Shown: piece by piece, positions 17,078 to 26,898 of the stretch
Numbering within the stretch: the first letter of the stretch is position 1
Layout of the letters: the number at the start of each line of letters is the position of its first letter
Assembly: GCA_051252515.1 (NCBI GenBank)
Contig: JBPOFS010000002.1
Span: 1-64,000 of the forward strand
Reading direction: 5' to 3'
Origin: UBA5078 sp051252515
GTDB lineage: Bacteria > Pseudomonadota > Gammaproteobacteria > Pseudomonadales > Pseudohongiellaceae
Length of the DNA stretch: 64,000 nucleotides
Translations under genes and position numbers: made by a program
The notes under the pieces: generated by a model
What the model was told of the DNA's origin: nothing
Database searches by the model: none
Seen by the model: only the letters and a program-made list of their open reading frames with translations

Positions 17078-17881
17078 CTATAACAGCCCCATCGTCTGCA
17101 AAAGTTCCCGCACAACATTTAAACGTGCAGGAATAAAATCAGCGCCAGGAGAATCCGCTTCTAGCGCACTAACAAAGAAGAGGCGTTCATCCCCACTCTC
17201 AATCCATCCTACCCACCAGCCTACGTTATGCTCACCTTCTAACACTGCCAAACCTGTTTTGCTGCGAATAGTGTAGGTGTCGGTTTGCTCTGAAATCATC
17301 ATTTCTTTAACAGCACTCATAACCTGCGGCTGCACAGGAAGATCATCGTCATACAATCGACGCAACAATTTAAGCTGTTGTACTGGGCTTATTTTCAAAT
17401 TACCTTGCAGCCAGAAAGTATCATTGCCACCACTGATATCCTGATTGCCATAGCCCAAGGAGTCTATGTAGGTCTGCATTGTTTGAGGGCCTATGCCTCG
17501 AACCAATGTTTGAAAGTGCGGAACGGCAGAAATTCTAAAAGCAGTGCTTAAATCTAAATCTTTATTGAGCTCGGTACGAGTGCGCGTCACGCCATCCCAC
17601 GCCACAATGCTGCTTGCGTCTTTGATGACCCCAGTGTCCAAGGCCACCATGGCACTGACGATCTTGAAAGTCGATGCTGGAATTAGCGCTTTGTTGGCAC
17701 GCTCAGGATAAGCCGCTTGATAGAAATCATCACCTTCTCTATACACCACTATCGTACCGGCAAAACCACTGCTATCAATGATGTCTGCAGCAATTTTTAG
17801 TTCTCTAACTTGCATGGAGCTAGGCTGCCCCAAAACAACGGTACTATAAACGAAGAGCATCACTAGCAAAAAAAGTCGCAT
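17078..17881 (-). CDS. Class D (OXA-type) beta-lactamase
   Basis: Periplasmic serine beta-lactamase of 267 residues with a signal peptide (1-18, ending VVLG). All class D marks are present: S70-T-F-K73 with the nucleophile and the lysine that is carbamylated in this class, S118-A-V120, Y144-G-N146, Trp157 (which stabilises the carbamate in the family), K208-T-G210, and WWVGW at 222-226. The context YGNQDISGG...FWLQGNLKIS closely follows the OXA-10-like pattern. It lies between waaA and the M20 peptidase with no insertion sequence, integron or attC nearby, so it appears to be a resident chromosomal gene. Substrate range and expression are unknown. ATG start with a weak GGA upstream. Confidence 0.92.
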   Translation of the reverse strand: MRLFLLVMLFVYSTVVLGQPSSMQVRELKIAADIIDSSGFAGTIVVYREGDDFYQAAYPERANKALIPASTFKIVSAMVALDTGVIKDASSIVAWDGVTRTRTELNKDLDLSTAFRISAVPHFQTLVRGIGPQTMQTYIDSLGYGNQDISGGNDTFWLQGNLKISPVQQLKLLRRLYDDDLPVQPQVMSAVKEMMISEQTDTYTIRSKTGLAVLEGEHNVGWWVGWIESGDERLFFVSALEADSPGADFIPARLNVVRELLQTMGLL

Positions 17882-17909
17882 TGATTCAGTCCACTTTATT
17901 CAATCGATA

Positions 17910-19193
17910 TTAAACCGAGTATTGTTCCATCACGATATTATAGGTGCGCGCTAACGCGCCTTTGTTTTCTTCGATAATACGCTGACCTGCCTGGCCCATT
18001 GCTTTACGTTTATGCTCATCGGCGAACAACTGTAATACCACTCGACTCAAATCAGCCGGATCATTAACGCTCTGCAATGCCCCGCCTTCTTCGAGCTGTT
18101 CGCAAATAGTCTGAAAATTGAATTGCGATGGCCCTACGATAATGGGGATTCCCAATGCAGCAGGTTCCAACACATTGTGGCAACCAGTATCCACCAAGCT
18201 CCCTCCCACAAACGCGACATCGCTGATAGAAAAATAGCTAAGCATCTCGCCCATAGAGTCGCCAAGAAATACATTGCTCAGCTCTGTAATAGGACTGTCA
18301 TCGCTTCGAGATACCAAACTCAAGCCTTGTGATTGGCAAAGTTTAGCGACAGCGCGAAATCGTTCTGGATGACGTGGCACTAAAATTAGTAACAAGTCAG
18401 GCAACTTCGGCAGACATGCCTTGAAGGCTCGTAAGACTTTCTCTTCCTCGCCCTCTCTCGTGCTCGCCGCGATCAATACAGGTCTATCGCCCTCTACTAG
18501 TGCTGCCATTAGCCGTTGCTGTTGCTGCAGCGCCTGCGGCAGATCTATCTCAAACTTTATGCTTCCAGTGACGGGGACTTTTGCAGGGTCAACGCCTAGA
18601 TGGATGAATCGGTTCGCGTCGTTTTGGGCTTGGCAGGCAATGCAGTCAATTGAGGCCAGCATAGGCGCTGCTAATTTTCGGAACTTGCCGTATCCTCGCG
18701 CGGATCTTTCGGACAGTCGCGCATTGGCGACAATCACCTTAGCGCCAGACTTCTTGGAATAATGCACGATATTCGGCCAAAGCTCTGTTTCCATAATGAC
18801 AAGTAATCGCGGCTGAAACCGGCGAAGAAAATTGCTCACAGCAATGGGGTGATCATAAGGGGCATACACATGACACACTTGCTCAGGGAACAAAGCTTGC
18901 ACGCGCTCCGAGCCTGTCGGGGTCATCGTAGTGACAACGATCGGGATTGTAGGGTGTTCGAGCAACATTTTCTTGATCAACGGAGCTGCTGCAATAGACT
19001 CTCCTACTGAGACGGCATGGATCCAAATCCATTGCCCCTTATGCGCTTGTTGCTCTGGGCTCAATTGCGCCAATCCAAAGCGCTCGGCCCATCTTTTCGC
19101 GTACGCAGGTGCCTTTAGGGATCGCCATAGCAGACGCCCAATAATGATAGGGAGGATGAGTGTAAAAAGGAGATTGTATGTCAGTCTGTTCAA
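17910..19193 (-). CDS. waaA: Kdo transferase WaaA (KdtA)
   Basis: Adds Kdo residues from CMP-Kdo to lipid IVA at the inner membrane, linking lipid A to the core. GT-B fold: an N-terminal anchor helix (MNRLTYNLLFTLILPIIIGR after the chosen start) and RWAERFG, then WIHAVSVGES, TTMTPTGSERV, METELWPNI, and in the C-terminal half GSIKFEI, AASTREGEEE, VPRHPERF and LEPAALGIPIIVGP. The frame is open to a GTG at 19271, but family members begin at the TTG at 19193; neither has a strong ribosome-binding site, so the start is uncertain. About 427 residues from 19193. Confidence 0.92.
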   Translation of the reverse strand: MNRLTYNLLFTLILPIIIGRLLWRSLKAPAYAKRWAERFGLAQLSPEQQAHKGQWIWIHAVSVGESIAAAPLIKKMLLEHPTIPIVVTTMTPTGSERVQALFPEQVCHVYAPYDHPIAVSNFLRRFQPRLLVIMETELWPNIVHYSKKSGAKVIVANARLSERSARGYGKFRKLAAPMLASIDCIACQAQNDANRFIHLGVDPAKVPVTGSIKFEIDLPQALQQQQRLMAALVEGDRPVLIAASTREGEEEKVLRAFKACLPKLPDLLLILVPRHPERFRAVAKLCQSQGLSLVSRSDDSPITELSNVFLGDSMGEMLSYFSISDVAFVGGSLVDTGCHNVLEPAALGIPIIVGPSQFNFQTICEQLEEGGALQSVNDPADLSRVVLQLFADEHKRKAMGQAGQRIIEENKGALARTYNIVMEQYSV

Positions 19194-19346
19194 AACGGTT
19201 TGTCTGCTCCAAAGCGGTTGCGTGCTACCATTGGGGCTTATAAGAAGGGTGACACGACGGTGATGCCGCACTGTAGCAAATTTTCACCAGTCACAGTTAG
19301 TTAGGCATGCGGGCAAATGCCCATAAATTTTTGCAAGTGAGTACGT

Positions 19347-20567
19347 ATGACCCAAGAACTAAACACCGACATCGTGATCATTGGCGGTGGAATAGCGGGC
19401 CTTTGGCTACTTAATCGCTTACGCCAACAAGGCCTAGACGTGGTGTTACTCGAAAGCCAGGCTTTGGGCGGCGGGCAAACTATCGCCTCCCAGGGCATTA
19501 TCCATGGCGGCTTGAAATATGCCCTAAGTGGGGTTCTGAGCCCCGCAAGTAGTGCGATTGCTGGGATGCCAGATCGATGGCGGCAATGTTTAGCGGGTGA
19601 GGGTGACATAGACCTAAAGGACACTAGAGTCTTGGCACCCCATTATTTCATGTGGTCCAGTGGCGGCTATCGTTCGCGCCTAAAGACTTTTCTGGGCAGC
19701 AAAACCTTACGCGGGCGCATCGATGCACTTAGCGCCTCCGCCTACCCTGAGTTTCTTCGCGGCCAAGCACTTTCGGGGACTCTCTATCAACTTACCGATT
19801 TTGTCGTTGATACGCCCTCACTTGTCGAGACCCTAGCCGCTCCCCATAGCGAGCGCCTTTTTCGAGTAGAAAAAGACAAGCTTAAGATTCAAAAATCTGC
19901 CTCTGGCACTATTGAGCGCCTGCACCTACAAACCCAGAACGGTTCCGTTTCCTTATCTGCCCAGCGTTATATCCTATGCGCAGGGGAAGGCAATGGCGAC
20001 TTACTCGCACAAATTGGTCTTGAACAGCCAGTCATGCAAACCCGGCCTCTGCATATGCTCGCCTTAAAAAGTTCGCACCCACACCCGGTGTTCTTGCACT
20101 GTATCGGGGACAGTTTTGGGATGACGCCACGCATGACGATTACCTCTCACCCCAGCCAAGACGGAGGGTGGGTGTGGTACATAGGCGGTGAGATCGCTGA
20201 GAGTGGCGTTAACCGCAGCGCCGAACAACAAATTGCTGAAGGGCGAAAACAATTACACGATGTATTCCCTTGGGTCGACTACGACAACGCACAATGGACG
20301 AGTTTCTTTATCAATAGAGCTGAACCTAAGCTCGCTAATTTGCAGCGACCCGATACGGCTTTTCTACATGCGACAGGCAATACACTTCTTACTTGGCCTA
20401 CCAAGCTCACGCTAACACCAGAGCTAGGCGCCAGTGTCGTCTCTACCTTGAAGCAACAGGCGATCACGGCAAAGCGTCATGATAGTGAAACGACTCTCAG
20501 CGAACTTCGCCAACATTTCGCGCAGCCTGAGGTTGCGAACCCACGTTGGGAGACGCTTCTATCGTGA
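19347..20567 (+). CDS. FAD-dependent oxidoreductase, D-amino-acid-oxidase (DAO) fold
   Basis: 406 residues with an N-terminal Rossmann FAD site IIGGGIAGLWLLNRL (about 10-25) and an acidic residue at the end of the second strand (VVLLESQ), followed by GGGQTIASQGIIHGG, which resembles the glycerol-3-phosphate/D-amino-acid oxidase superfamily. The substrate cannot be named. Its stop codon overlaps the GTG start of the aldo/keto reductase (GTGA), so the two are translationally coupled and may act in one redox pathway (inference). Confidence 0.85.
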   Translation: MTQELNTDIVIIGGGIAGLWLLNRLRQQGLDVVLLESQALGGGQTIASQGIIHGGLKYALSGVLSPASSAIAGMPDRWRQCLAGEGDIDLKDTRVLAPHYFMWSSGGYRSRLKTFLGSKTLRGRIDALSASAYPEFLRGQALSGTLYQLTDFVVDTPSLVETLAAPHSERLFRVEKDKLKIQKSASGTIERLHLQTQNGSVSLSAQRYILCAGEGNGDLLAQIGLEQPVMQTRPLHMLALKSSHPHPVFLHCIGDSFGMTPRMTITSHPSQDGGWVWYIGGEIAESGVNRSAEQQIAEGRKQLHDVFPWVDYDNAQWTSFFINRAEPKLANLQRPDTAFLHATGNTLLTWPTKLTLTPELGASVVSTLKQQAITAKRHDSETTLSELRQHFAQPEVANPRWETLLS

Positions 20568-21376
20568 GCTCCTTACCCAAACGCACCCTGGGCCATACAG
20601 GAATCGAAGTGTCATGCCTCGGACTTGGCACCGTCAAATTAGGTCGCAATCAAGGCGTCAAATATCCCAGTGACTTTCAGCTACCCGATGACCAGAGTGT
20701 TCGATCCATTTTAGATATCTGCACTGACGCAGGAATGAACTTGATCGATACGGCGCCAGCTTATGGACATAGCGAAGAGCGCTTAGGCAAATTATTATCT
20801 AACCGAGATCATTGGTGCATTGCCACCAAGGTAGGAGAGGAGTTTGAGCAGGGCGAGTCTCGGTTCGACTTCAGTGCAGCCCATACTCGTTTCAGTATCG
20901 AACGCAGCCTGCAACGTTTGAAAACAGATTATCTCGATATTGTGTTAGTCCACTCTAACGGCAACGATCAAGAGATCATTGAGCACAGCGATTGTTTTGA
21001 GACATTACAAAAATTGCGCGATGAAGGGCTTATTCGAGCTTTTGGAATGTCGACCAAAACGGTATCGGGAGGATTGCTCGCACTTGAGCATGCAGACATC
21101 GTAATGGTGACTTATCACCCTGGCGCCACGGATGACAAGATCGTGATTGACACAGCCTACGAAAATCACAAAGGGGTTCTCATAAAAAAAGCCCTTAATA
21201 GCGGCCATCTTGCAGCCCCTGATCAAACAACCTCCCTTCAGAAAGACCCAGTGCGTGCGAGCATGGATTTTATTTACGCCCACCCTGGAGTGGGCGCCAT
21301 TATTATCGGTAGCATTACCCCTGCCCACTTACGCCAAAATATTGCCAATGCGATTGCGGCGGCCTCTGCTTATTGA
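20564..21376 (+). CDS. Aldo/keto reductase family protein
   Basis: NADPH-dependent reductase with a (beta/alpha)8 barrel, about 270 residues. The catalytic tetrad is visible: Asp and Tyr in NLIDTAPAYGHSEERLG, Lys in CIATKVGEE, His in DIVLVHSNG. The cofactor end has AIIIGSITPAHLRQN. The GTG at 20564 is chosen as start because it overlaps the upstream stop codon (GTGA) and has GGGAG upstream; a TTG further up is less likely. Converges on sppA with a seven-base overlap of the coding ends. Confidence 0.88.
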   Translation: MSSLPKRTLGHTGIEVSCLGLGTVKLGRNQGVKYPSDFQLPDDQSVRSILDICTDAGMNLIDTAPAYGHSEERLGKLLSNRDHWCIATKVGEEFEQGESRFDFSAAHTRFSIERSLQRLKTDYLDIVLVHSNGNDQEIIEHSDCFETLQKLRDEGLIRAFGMSTKTVSGGLLALEHADIVMVTYHPGATDDKIVIDTAYENHKGVLIKKALNSGHLAAPDQTTSLQKDPVRASMDFIYAHPGVGAIIIGSITPAHLRQNIANAIAAASAY

Positions 21377-23235
21377 GGCAGAGACACGCAGAATTCACAC
21401 ACAGCAAAAGTGTCACTTGGGTCTTGAATATTGAGGAATTGACTAGCCTCGCTCAAACGATTCTGCAAAGCACTTACCCCAAATCCTGAGTAGAGCTTTT
21501 GCTCAAGCGGCGTTATCAACGACTGAGTAATCGCACGCACACTGGCTTGTGAAGAAAAGTTATTAATCAATTCTTGAGCAAACTGCTCGCCAGGGCTAAG
21601 CGGCTTCTCTATATAGCGCCATGTATATTCCTCAAGGTCCGCAAGCTTAGCTGCCGCAAGAATTGCATCATCAAGGTCGCCTAGATTATCGACCAAGCCG
21701 AATCCTAATGCCTGCGTCCCTGTCCACACCTGCCCTTGCGCTACGGCATCGACTGCATCAATTTCTAAGTCACGCCCATCGGCGACCAGCTCTAGAAAAT
21801 TGCGATATTGTTTTTCGACGCTCGTTTGCAATACCGTTTCCATTTCACCGTTAAGACCAGTAAGTACGTCAGCTCTGCTCAAGGGCGTCGTCCCGACTCC
21901 ATCGGCAAACACTCCCAATTTTTCTAAACTCCCTTCGAATGTGGGAATCATACTAAATACGCCAATGGACCCTGTAATCGTTGCAGGAGATGCCCATATT
22001 TCGTCTGCAGTTGCGGCTATCCAATACCCGCCCGATGCGGCAGTGCCTGCCATAGAAATAATAACTGGCTTGCCCGCTCTTTGTAGTTCCACTAACTCTT
22101 GGCGTATTAGCTCGGAGGCAAAAGCGGACCCACCCGGTGAGTCCACTCGAAGCACTAAGGCCTTGACTGCCGGATCTAGCCTTGCTTGAACAATCAGTTT
22201 GTTAATGGTATCAGCCCCTACAACCCCTCGAGGTTGTTCACCAATATTAATTGTACCTTGAGCGACAATAACGCCGATCTCTGATTGACCCGGCAACTCG
22301 ATACGGTCAGTTGCAAACAGATAGCGCTCATGGGAAATGGTGCGAGCCGGCTCGTCCTGGGCGCCTACTACGCTATTAAGGCGCTCTCGTAACTGTGACG
22401 TGGTGACAAGTTCGTCAACAAGATTATTGTCTAGTGCAACGCGTGCCGTGTCGCCATCGGCGGCAACTAGAAAAGTGGCGTAATCTTGCGCATAGTCTTG
22501 TACTTGCTCTACGCTAAGGGTTCGATTTTGCGCAATCTGATTAATGTATCGTCGCCACAATTCATCTACTAGCTGCTGATTATTCAGCCGGGATTCTGGC
22601 GACATACCCATTAGTGTGTATGGTTCTACTGCGGCTTTGTGAGTACCAACTCTGAAGATGTGCATCGTGACGCCTAATTTCTCTAACAGTTCGGAGAAAT
22701 ACAATTGGCTGCCACCATAGCCTTGTAGCATTAACTGCCCCATGGGGTGTAGATACACCGAATCTGCATAAGAGGCGAGATAGTATTGCGCTTGGGTGTA
22801 AAACTGCCCATGGGCAATCAACGCTTTGCCACTTACTTTATACGCATCCAATGCCCGACCAATTCGCTCCAAATTCGCGGGACTTACGCCGCTCATCTCA
22901 TTAAGATCAAGAACGACCCCCCGTATTCGCTCATCATTCTGCGTTCGCTCTAAAGTATCGAGAATATCTTGCAACGGTGTGTCGATAAACTCGCCACTAC
23001 CCAGTAGCAAATCACTTGCAGACATGAGGCTAGGCTGCTCCACAATAGCGCCCTGTGGCGCGAGTAAGACTAAGCTATTTCTGGGAACATCAATGGCACT
23101 TGGTCCACTAAAAATCCAGCCAAGGACTACTACCGCAATGAGAACGAAAATAAGACGTCCAAGAAATGTCCTGACCGCATCGATACCGCGACCGATGAAA
23201 TTAAAAATTCGACCAATAAATGAACGTTGTGACAT
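21370..23235 (-). CDS. sppA: Signal peptide peptidase SppA (67 kDa type)
   Basis: Membrane-bound serine protease that digests cleaved signal peptides at the periplasmic face of the inner membrane. 621 residues, the long two-domain form. An N-terminal anchor (about 25-45: FLGRLIFVLIAVVVLGWIF) precedes tandem S49 domains. The catalytic Lys is in the first half (GTHKAAVEPYTL, near 205) and the nucleophile Ser in the second (VDSPGGSAFASE, near 380). ATG start. Divided from chrA by 19 bases on the same strand. Confidence 0.95.
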   Translation of the reverse strand: MSQRSFIGRIFNFIGRGIDAVRTFLGRLIFVLIAVVVLGWIFSGPSAIDVPRNSLVLLAPQGAIVEQPSLMSASDLLLGSGEFIDTPLQDILDTLERTQNDERIRGVVLDLNEMSGVSPANLERIGRALDAYKVSGKALIAHGQFYTQAQYYLASYADSVYLHPMGQLMLQGYGGSQLYFSELLEKLGVTMHIFRVGTHKAAVEPYTLMGMSPESRLNNQQLVDELWRRYINQIAQNRTLSVEQVQDYAQDYATFLVAADGDTARVALDNNLVDELVTTSQLRERLNSVVGAQDEPARTISHERYLFATDRIELPGQSEIGVIVAQGTINIGEQPRGVVGADTINKLIVQARLDPAVKALVLRVDSPGGSAFASELIRQELVELQRAGKPVIISMAGTAASGGYWIAATADEIWASPATITGSIGVFSMIPTFEGSLEKLGVFADGVGTTPLSRADVLTGLNGEMETVLQTSVEKQYRNFLELVADGRDLEIDAVDAVAQGQVWTGTQALGFGLVDNLGDLDDAILAAAKLADLEEYTWRYIEKPLSPGEQFAQELINNFSSQASVRAITQSLITPLEQKLYSGFGVSALQNRLSEASQFLNIQDPSDTFAVCEFCVSLPQ

Positions 23236-23254
23236 AGTGATCCTAATGGCTTAT

Positions 23255-24556
23255 TTAAAAGAGTGTCCACATCATTCCAAGTAAAGCACAAGTTCCCAGC
23301 ATTGCCAGCATGTTCAGTCGCAATACAAACAAAAGGAGAAATGCTATTGCGCTCAACACGAGGTTAGGAATATTGATGCTACTAAGAACTGGTAATTGCA
23401 TATCGATGTAATCATTGTTTAGTTGCACAGTGCTAGCAAAGAGAAAATTCAACGCGAACCAAAGCGCAAGATTAGCGATAACACCCACAACTACAGCAGT
23501 GATTCCGGCTAGGGCTTGCGCTAATGCTTTATGTTCGCGCAGCTTTTCAACATATGGAGCCCCCGCGAAGATCCATAAGAAGCACGGCAAAAAGGTAACC
23601 CAGGTAGTGAGTAGCGCCCCTATGCCTGCGAGCAATAAAGAAGGCTCAACTCCCGCTTGGCGCCACGCTCCTAAAAACCCTACAAATTGTGTCACCAGAA
23701 TTAACGGCCCTGGTGTCGTTTCTGCCAAGCCTAAACCGTCAAGCATTTCACCTGGCGCCAACCATTGATACTGCTCTACCGCTTGTTGGGCAACATAGGA
23801 CAAGACCGCATAGGCTCCCCCAAAACTCACAACCGCCATGCGAGAGAAAAAATCCGCAATTTGTGTAAAGGTATTTTCACTGCCCAGCAAAGCATGCAGA
23901 CCAAAAAGTGTGGCAAGCCAAAGCAGCAAGCAGATTAGCGCAGCACGCATGGTGCCGGTATGTTGCACAGTTGCTATGACCGTGGCCGCGCCTGCGGAGG
24001 GGGTGGAATCCTCATGACTAGGCCTAATCTTGGCCGCGACAAAGGCGATCGCACCAGCACTTATCACTACAAAAGGGAAAGGGATTGCAAAAACAAAGAG
24101 CGCCATAAATCCTGCGACGGCGAGTAATAACTTAAGTCGGCCACGTAATGCACGCTGAGCAATCCGTATTAAAGCCTGACACACGATGGCAAGCACGGCG
24201 GCTTTCATTCCAAAGAATAGACCCTCGACAGCGCTAAGGTCGGCGAACAATACGTAAAGCCACGACAAAGCCACGATGGCAAAAGCCCCGGGCAGTATAA
24301 ACAGGATTCCTGCTACAAGCCCCCCGCGCACACCATGCAAAAGCCAACCTATATAGGTGGCAAGTTGCTGCGCTTCAGGACCAGGGAGCAACATGCAATA
24401 GTTCAATGCGTGGAGAAAACGCGCCTCGTCTAGCCAACGCTTTTCTTCCACCACAATGCGATGCATCAAAGCGATTTGCCCAGCGGGTCCGCCGAAACTC
24501 ATCACCCCGATACGCCACCAGATGACAATGGCCTCGCGCAGGCTAATTTCACTCAC
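23255..24556 (-). CDS. chrA: Chromate efflux transporter (CHR family)
   Basis: Inner membrane transporter that expels chromate. The long form has two CHR domains in tandem, each opening with the signature FGGP/FGGAY: WWRIGVMSFGGPAGQIALM in the first half and FFSRMAVVSFGGAYAVLSY in the second. About 10-12 membrane helices. The frame opens at an ATG (24604) that overlaps hldE by 40 bases; I prefer the GTG at 24556, which begins MSEISLREA as family members do, eight bases after the hldE stop. About 433 residues. It follows hldE on the same strand although the two functions are unrelated. Confidence 0.9.
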   Translation of the reverse strand: MSEISLREAIVIWWRIGVMSFGGPAGQIALMHRIVVEEKRWLDEARFLHALNYCMLLPGPEAQQLATYIGWLLHGVRGGLVAGILFILPGAFAIVALSWLYVLFADLSAVEGLFFGMKAAVLAIVCQALIRIAQRALRGRLKLLLAVAGFMALFVFAIPFPFVVISAGAIAFVAAKIRPSHEDSTPSAGAATVIATVQHTGTMRAALICLLLWLATLFGLHALLGSENTFTQIADFFSRMAVVSFGGAYAVLSYVAQQAVEQYQWLAPGEMLDGLGLAETTPGPLILVTQFVGFLGAWRQAGVEPSLLLAGIGALLTTWVTFLPCFLWIFAGAPYVEKLREHKALAQALAGITAVVVGVIANLALWFALNFLFASTVQLNNDYIDMQLPVLSSINIPNLVLSAIAFLLLFVLRLNMLAMLGTCALLGMMWTLF

Positions 24557-24564
24557 AATAACGC

Positions 24565-25986
24565 TCAGCCTTTCAGCTTTTCGACAATGGCTGACGTTGA
24601 ACAATTATCGAGAAAGGCTAACACTTCAACGCGCCCACCGTATCCAAGCACGTATTCGCCACCCACTACTTGCTCTACTGAGTAGTCTCCGCCTTTGACC
24701 AAGATATCGGGTTGAATTATTTCTAGTAGCGCTTCGGGCGTATCTTCAGAGAACGACACCACCCAGTCCACAGCCTCTAAGCCCGCTAGCACTGTCATGC
24801 GTCTATCTACGGAATTGATAGGTCGTCCAGAGCCTTTGAGACGCTTTACAGAGCTATCATCATTGATAGCAACAATTAGACGCTGACCCAACTTTCTTGC
24901 CTCAGCCAGATAACCCACATGTCCGGCATGGATAATATCGAAGCAGCCATTCGTGAACACTATTTTCTCACCTTGGGCTTTAGCATCCTCAACGGCCAAG
25001 ACAAGCTGATCGGCAGTCATCACGCCACGGCCAGTGCCTTCCTCCCGAGCAATAGCACGGCGTAGTTCTGGCCCGCTAATAGCGGCCGTACCCAGCTTGC
25101 CTACAGCGAGACCTGCGGCAAGATTGGCAAGGGCAGTGGCATCATCGAACGAGCTACCTGCGGCCAAGGCCGCCGACAACACGGCAACCACGGTATCGCC
25201 CGCGCCCGTCACATCAAACACTTCCTGCGCGCGGGTTGGCATATGCAACTCAGGATGGCCCGAGCGCAGTAGTGTCATGCCACTCTCGCCCCGCGTAATC
25301 AAAAGCGCTTCTAGCTCTAAATCTGCCAATAACTGCAAGCCACGAGCCGCCAAGATCTCTTCACTCTCACAATGGCCAACAATGGCTTCGAATTCACTCA
25401 AGTTTGGAGTAATCACCGTCGCGCCACGGTATTTAGAGAAATCATCCCCTTTTGGATCTACGACGACGGGAATCCCCAACGCTTTTGCCGCCTGAATCAG
25501 CGACTGTGTGTTCTCCAATGCGCCTTTGCTATAGTCCGATAGCACCAACACCTGGGCATTCTCAACTAGCGTCAATGCATGCGCTTGAAACTCAGCAACG
25601 GCGCTAGCAGTAAAGCCTTCCTCGAAATCCACTCGCAATAATTGCTGATGCTGACTGATCACTCGCAACTTCGTGATGGTAGGAGCGCTCGCACATTGGG
25701 CAAATTCACAATAAACGCCTGCCGCCTCTAACCCTGAACGCAGCTCTATGCCGGCCTCATCTTGGCCAATAATGCCTGCCAATGATGCCGCGGCTCCCAA
25801 TGCAGAGATATTTAGTGCTACATTGCCTGCGCCACCGGGGCGATCCTCGCTATTGCCAACACGCACCACGGGCACAGGGGCTTCAGGGGAGATACGCGTT
25901 GCTTTCCCGTGCCAATAACGGTCCAGCATTACATCTCCAACCACCAGTACACGTGCCTGTTGAAAAGGGGGCATTTCGAGCTTCAT
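24565..25986 (-). CDS. hldE: Bifunctional heptose-7-phosphate kinase / heptose-1-phosphate adenylyltransferase HldE
   Basis: Makes ADP-heptose, the donor for WaaC and WaaF, in the cytoplasm. 473 residues. A ribokinase-like N-terminal domain (about 1-318) has GDVMLDRYWHG, the RPGGAGNVALN substrate block and the DVTGAGDTVVAVL anion hole. A cytidylyltransferase-like C-terminal domain (about 340-473) has FTNGCFDIIHAGHVGYL with the HxGH motif. ATG start with AGGA upstream. The rest of the core assembly genes lie 6-11 kb away on the same strand. Confidence 0.97.
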   Translation of the reverse strand: MKLEMPPFQQARVLVVGDVMLDRYWHGKATRISPEAPVPVVRVGNSEDRPGGAGNVALNISALGAAASLAGIIGQDEAGIELRSGLEAAGVYCEFAQCASAPTITKLRVISQHQQLLRVDFEEGFTASAVAEFQAHALTLVENAQVLVLSDYSKGALENTQSLIQAAKALGIPVVVDPKGDDFSKYRGATVITPNLSEFEAIVGHCESEEILAARGLQLLADLELEALLITRGESGMTLLRSGHPELHMPTRAQEVFDVTGAGDTVVAVLSAALAAGSSFDDATALANLAAGLAVGKLGTAAISGPELRRAIAREEGTGRGVMTADQLVLAVEDAKAQGEKIVFTNGCFDIIHAGHVGYLAEARKLGQRLIVAINDDSSVKRLKGSGRPINSVDRRMTVLAGLEAVDWVVSFSEDTPEALLEIIQPDILVKGGDYSVEQVVGGEYVLGYGGRVEVLAFLDNCSTSAIVEKLKG

Positions 25987-26127
25987 TGCTTATCCTAATG
26001 TCTTAAAAAGAGACGCGAATAATAGCACATGGCTTAGATGAAGTTGATTGAGGCCTAGCAGGTGAATTAGGCTTAACCCATTAACCCCGACGAAATCGGC
26101 TGACTCAGCGAAAAAGAAGAACAATCA

Positions 26128-26844
26128 ATGGACTTAAAAACGCTAGTAGAGCGACACGATACGCCGGCAGGCAAGGCCTTCGATCTCAGCATTCAAGCAC
26201 TGATTATCCTGTCGCTGTTTACTTTCTCTATGGAGACTTTGCCGAACTTAGACCCACAAGTACGCCAAATCTTAGTCTATTTCGAAACAATCACCGTTAT
26301 TCTGTTCACTATCGAGTACGCGCTTCGCCTCTATGTTGCAGACCGTCGAATATCCTATATATTTAGCTTCTATGGCATTGTCGATCTACTGGCCATCGTG
26401 CCATTTTACCTAGCCCTTGGTATCGATTTACGTTCCTTGCGCGCCATGCGCTTATTGCGCTTGTTCCGCCTATTCAAACTGGTGAGGTATAACAACGCTA
26501 TAGAGCGCTTCGTAAGAGCCTTCTCCATCGCGCGTGAAGAAATCATTGTTTTTGCCATGGTCACCATAATACTTCTGTATTTATCAGCCATTGGGATCTA
26601 TTACTTTGAGCACGAAGCACAGCCAGAGATATTCGCGAGCATATTCCATAGCATGTGGTGGGCTGTCACCACCTTAACGACCGTCGGTTATGGCGACATG
26701 TATCCTATTACCGCAGGCGGCCGAATCTTTACCTTCTCTATCTTGATATTGGGTCTCGGTATTGTGGCTATTCCCGCCGGCTTGTTGGCATCGGCACTCA
26801 ATAAAGTAAGACAAGAGGACGAGGATGTTGATCCGGATGAGTGA
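26128..26844 (+). CDS. Voltage-gated potassium channel, six-helix type
   Basis: 238 residues of the Ion_trans family. Six membrane helices with a charged S4 sensor, RSLRAMRLLRLFRLFKLVRY (about 99-118), and a pore loop carrying the K+ selectivity filter TTVGYGD (about 193-199). The short acidic tail (EDEDVDPDE) carries no RCK or cyclic-nucleotide domain. The homotetramer would pass K+ through the inner membrane on depolarisation. ATG start with AAGAAGA upstream. It is the first of a plus-strand set followed 54 bases later by the acyltransferase gene. Confidence 0.9.
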   Translation: MDLKTLVERHDTPAGKAFDLSIQALIILSLFTFSMETLPNLDPQVRQILVYFETITVILFTIEYALRLYVADRRISYIFSFYGIVDLLAIVPFYLALGIDLRSLRAMRLLRLFRLFKLVRYNNAIERFVRAFSIAREEIIVFAMVTIILLYLSAIGIYYFEHEAQPEIFASIFHSMWWAVTTLTTVGYGDMYPITAGGRIFTFSILILGLGIVAIPAGLLASALNKVRQEDEDVDPDE

Positions 26845-26898
26845 TTTCACGAAGGTTTGCTACAATCCCCCTCTTTCGCTGCCAATTGCCGGAATCCT

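Noticed and set aside
17078..17881. Recently acquired resistance gene
   Set aside because: No insertion sequence, integrase, attC site or direct repeats flank it and its composition looks like its neighbours.
19310..19330. GGGC-AAAT-GCCC hairpin before the FAD oxidoreductase gene
   Set aside because: Stem of four pairs only, no gene ends upstream on that strand, so not a terminator.
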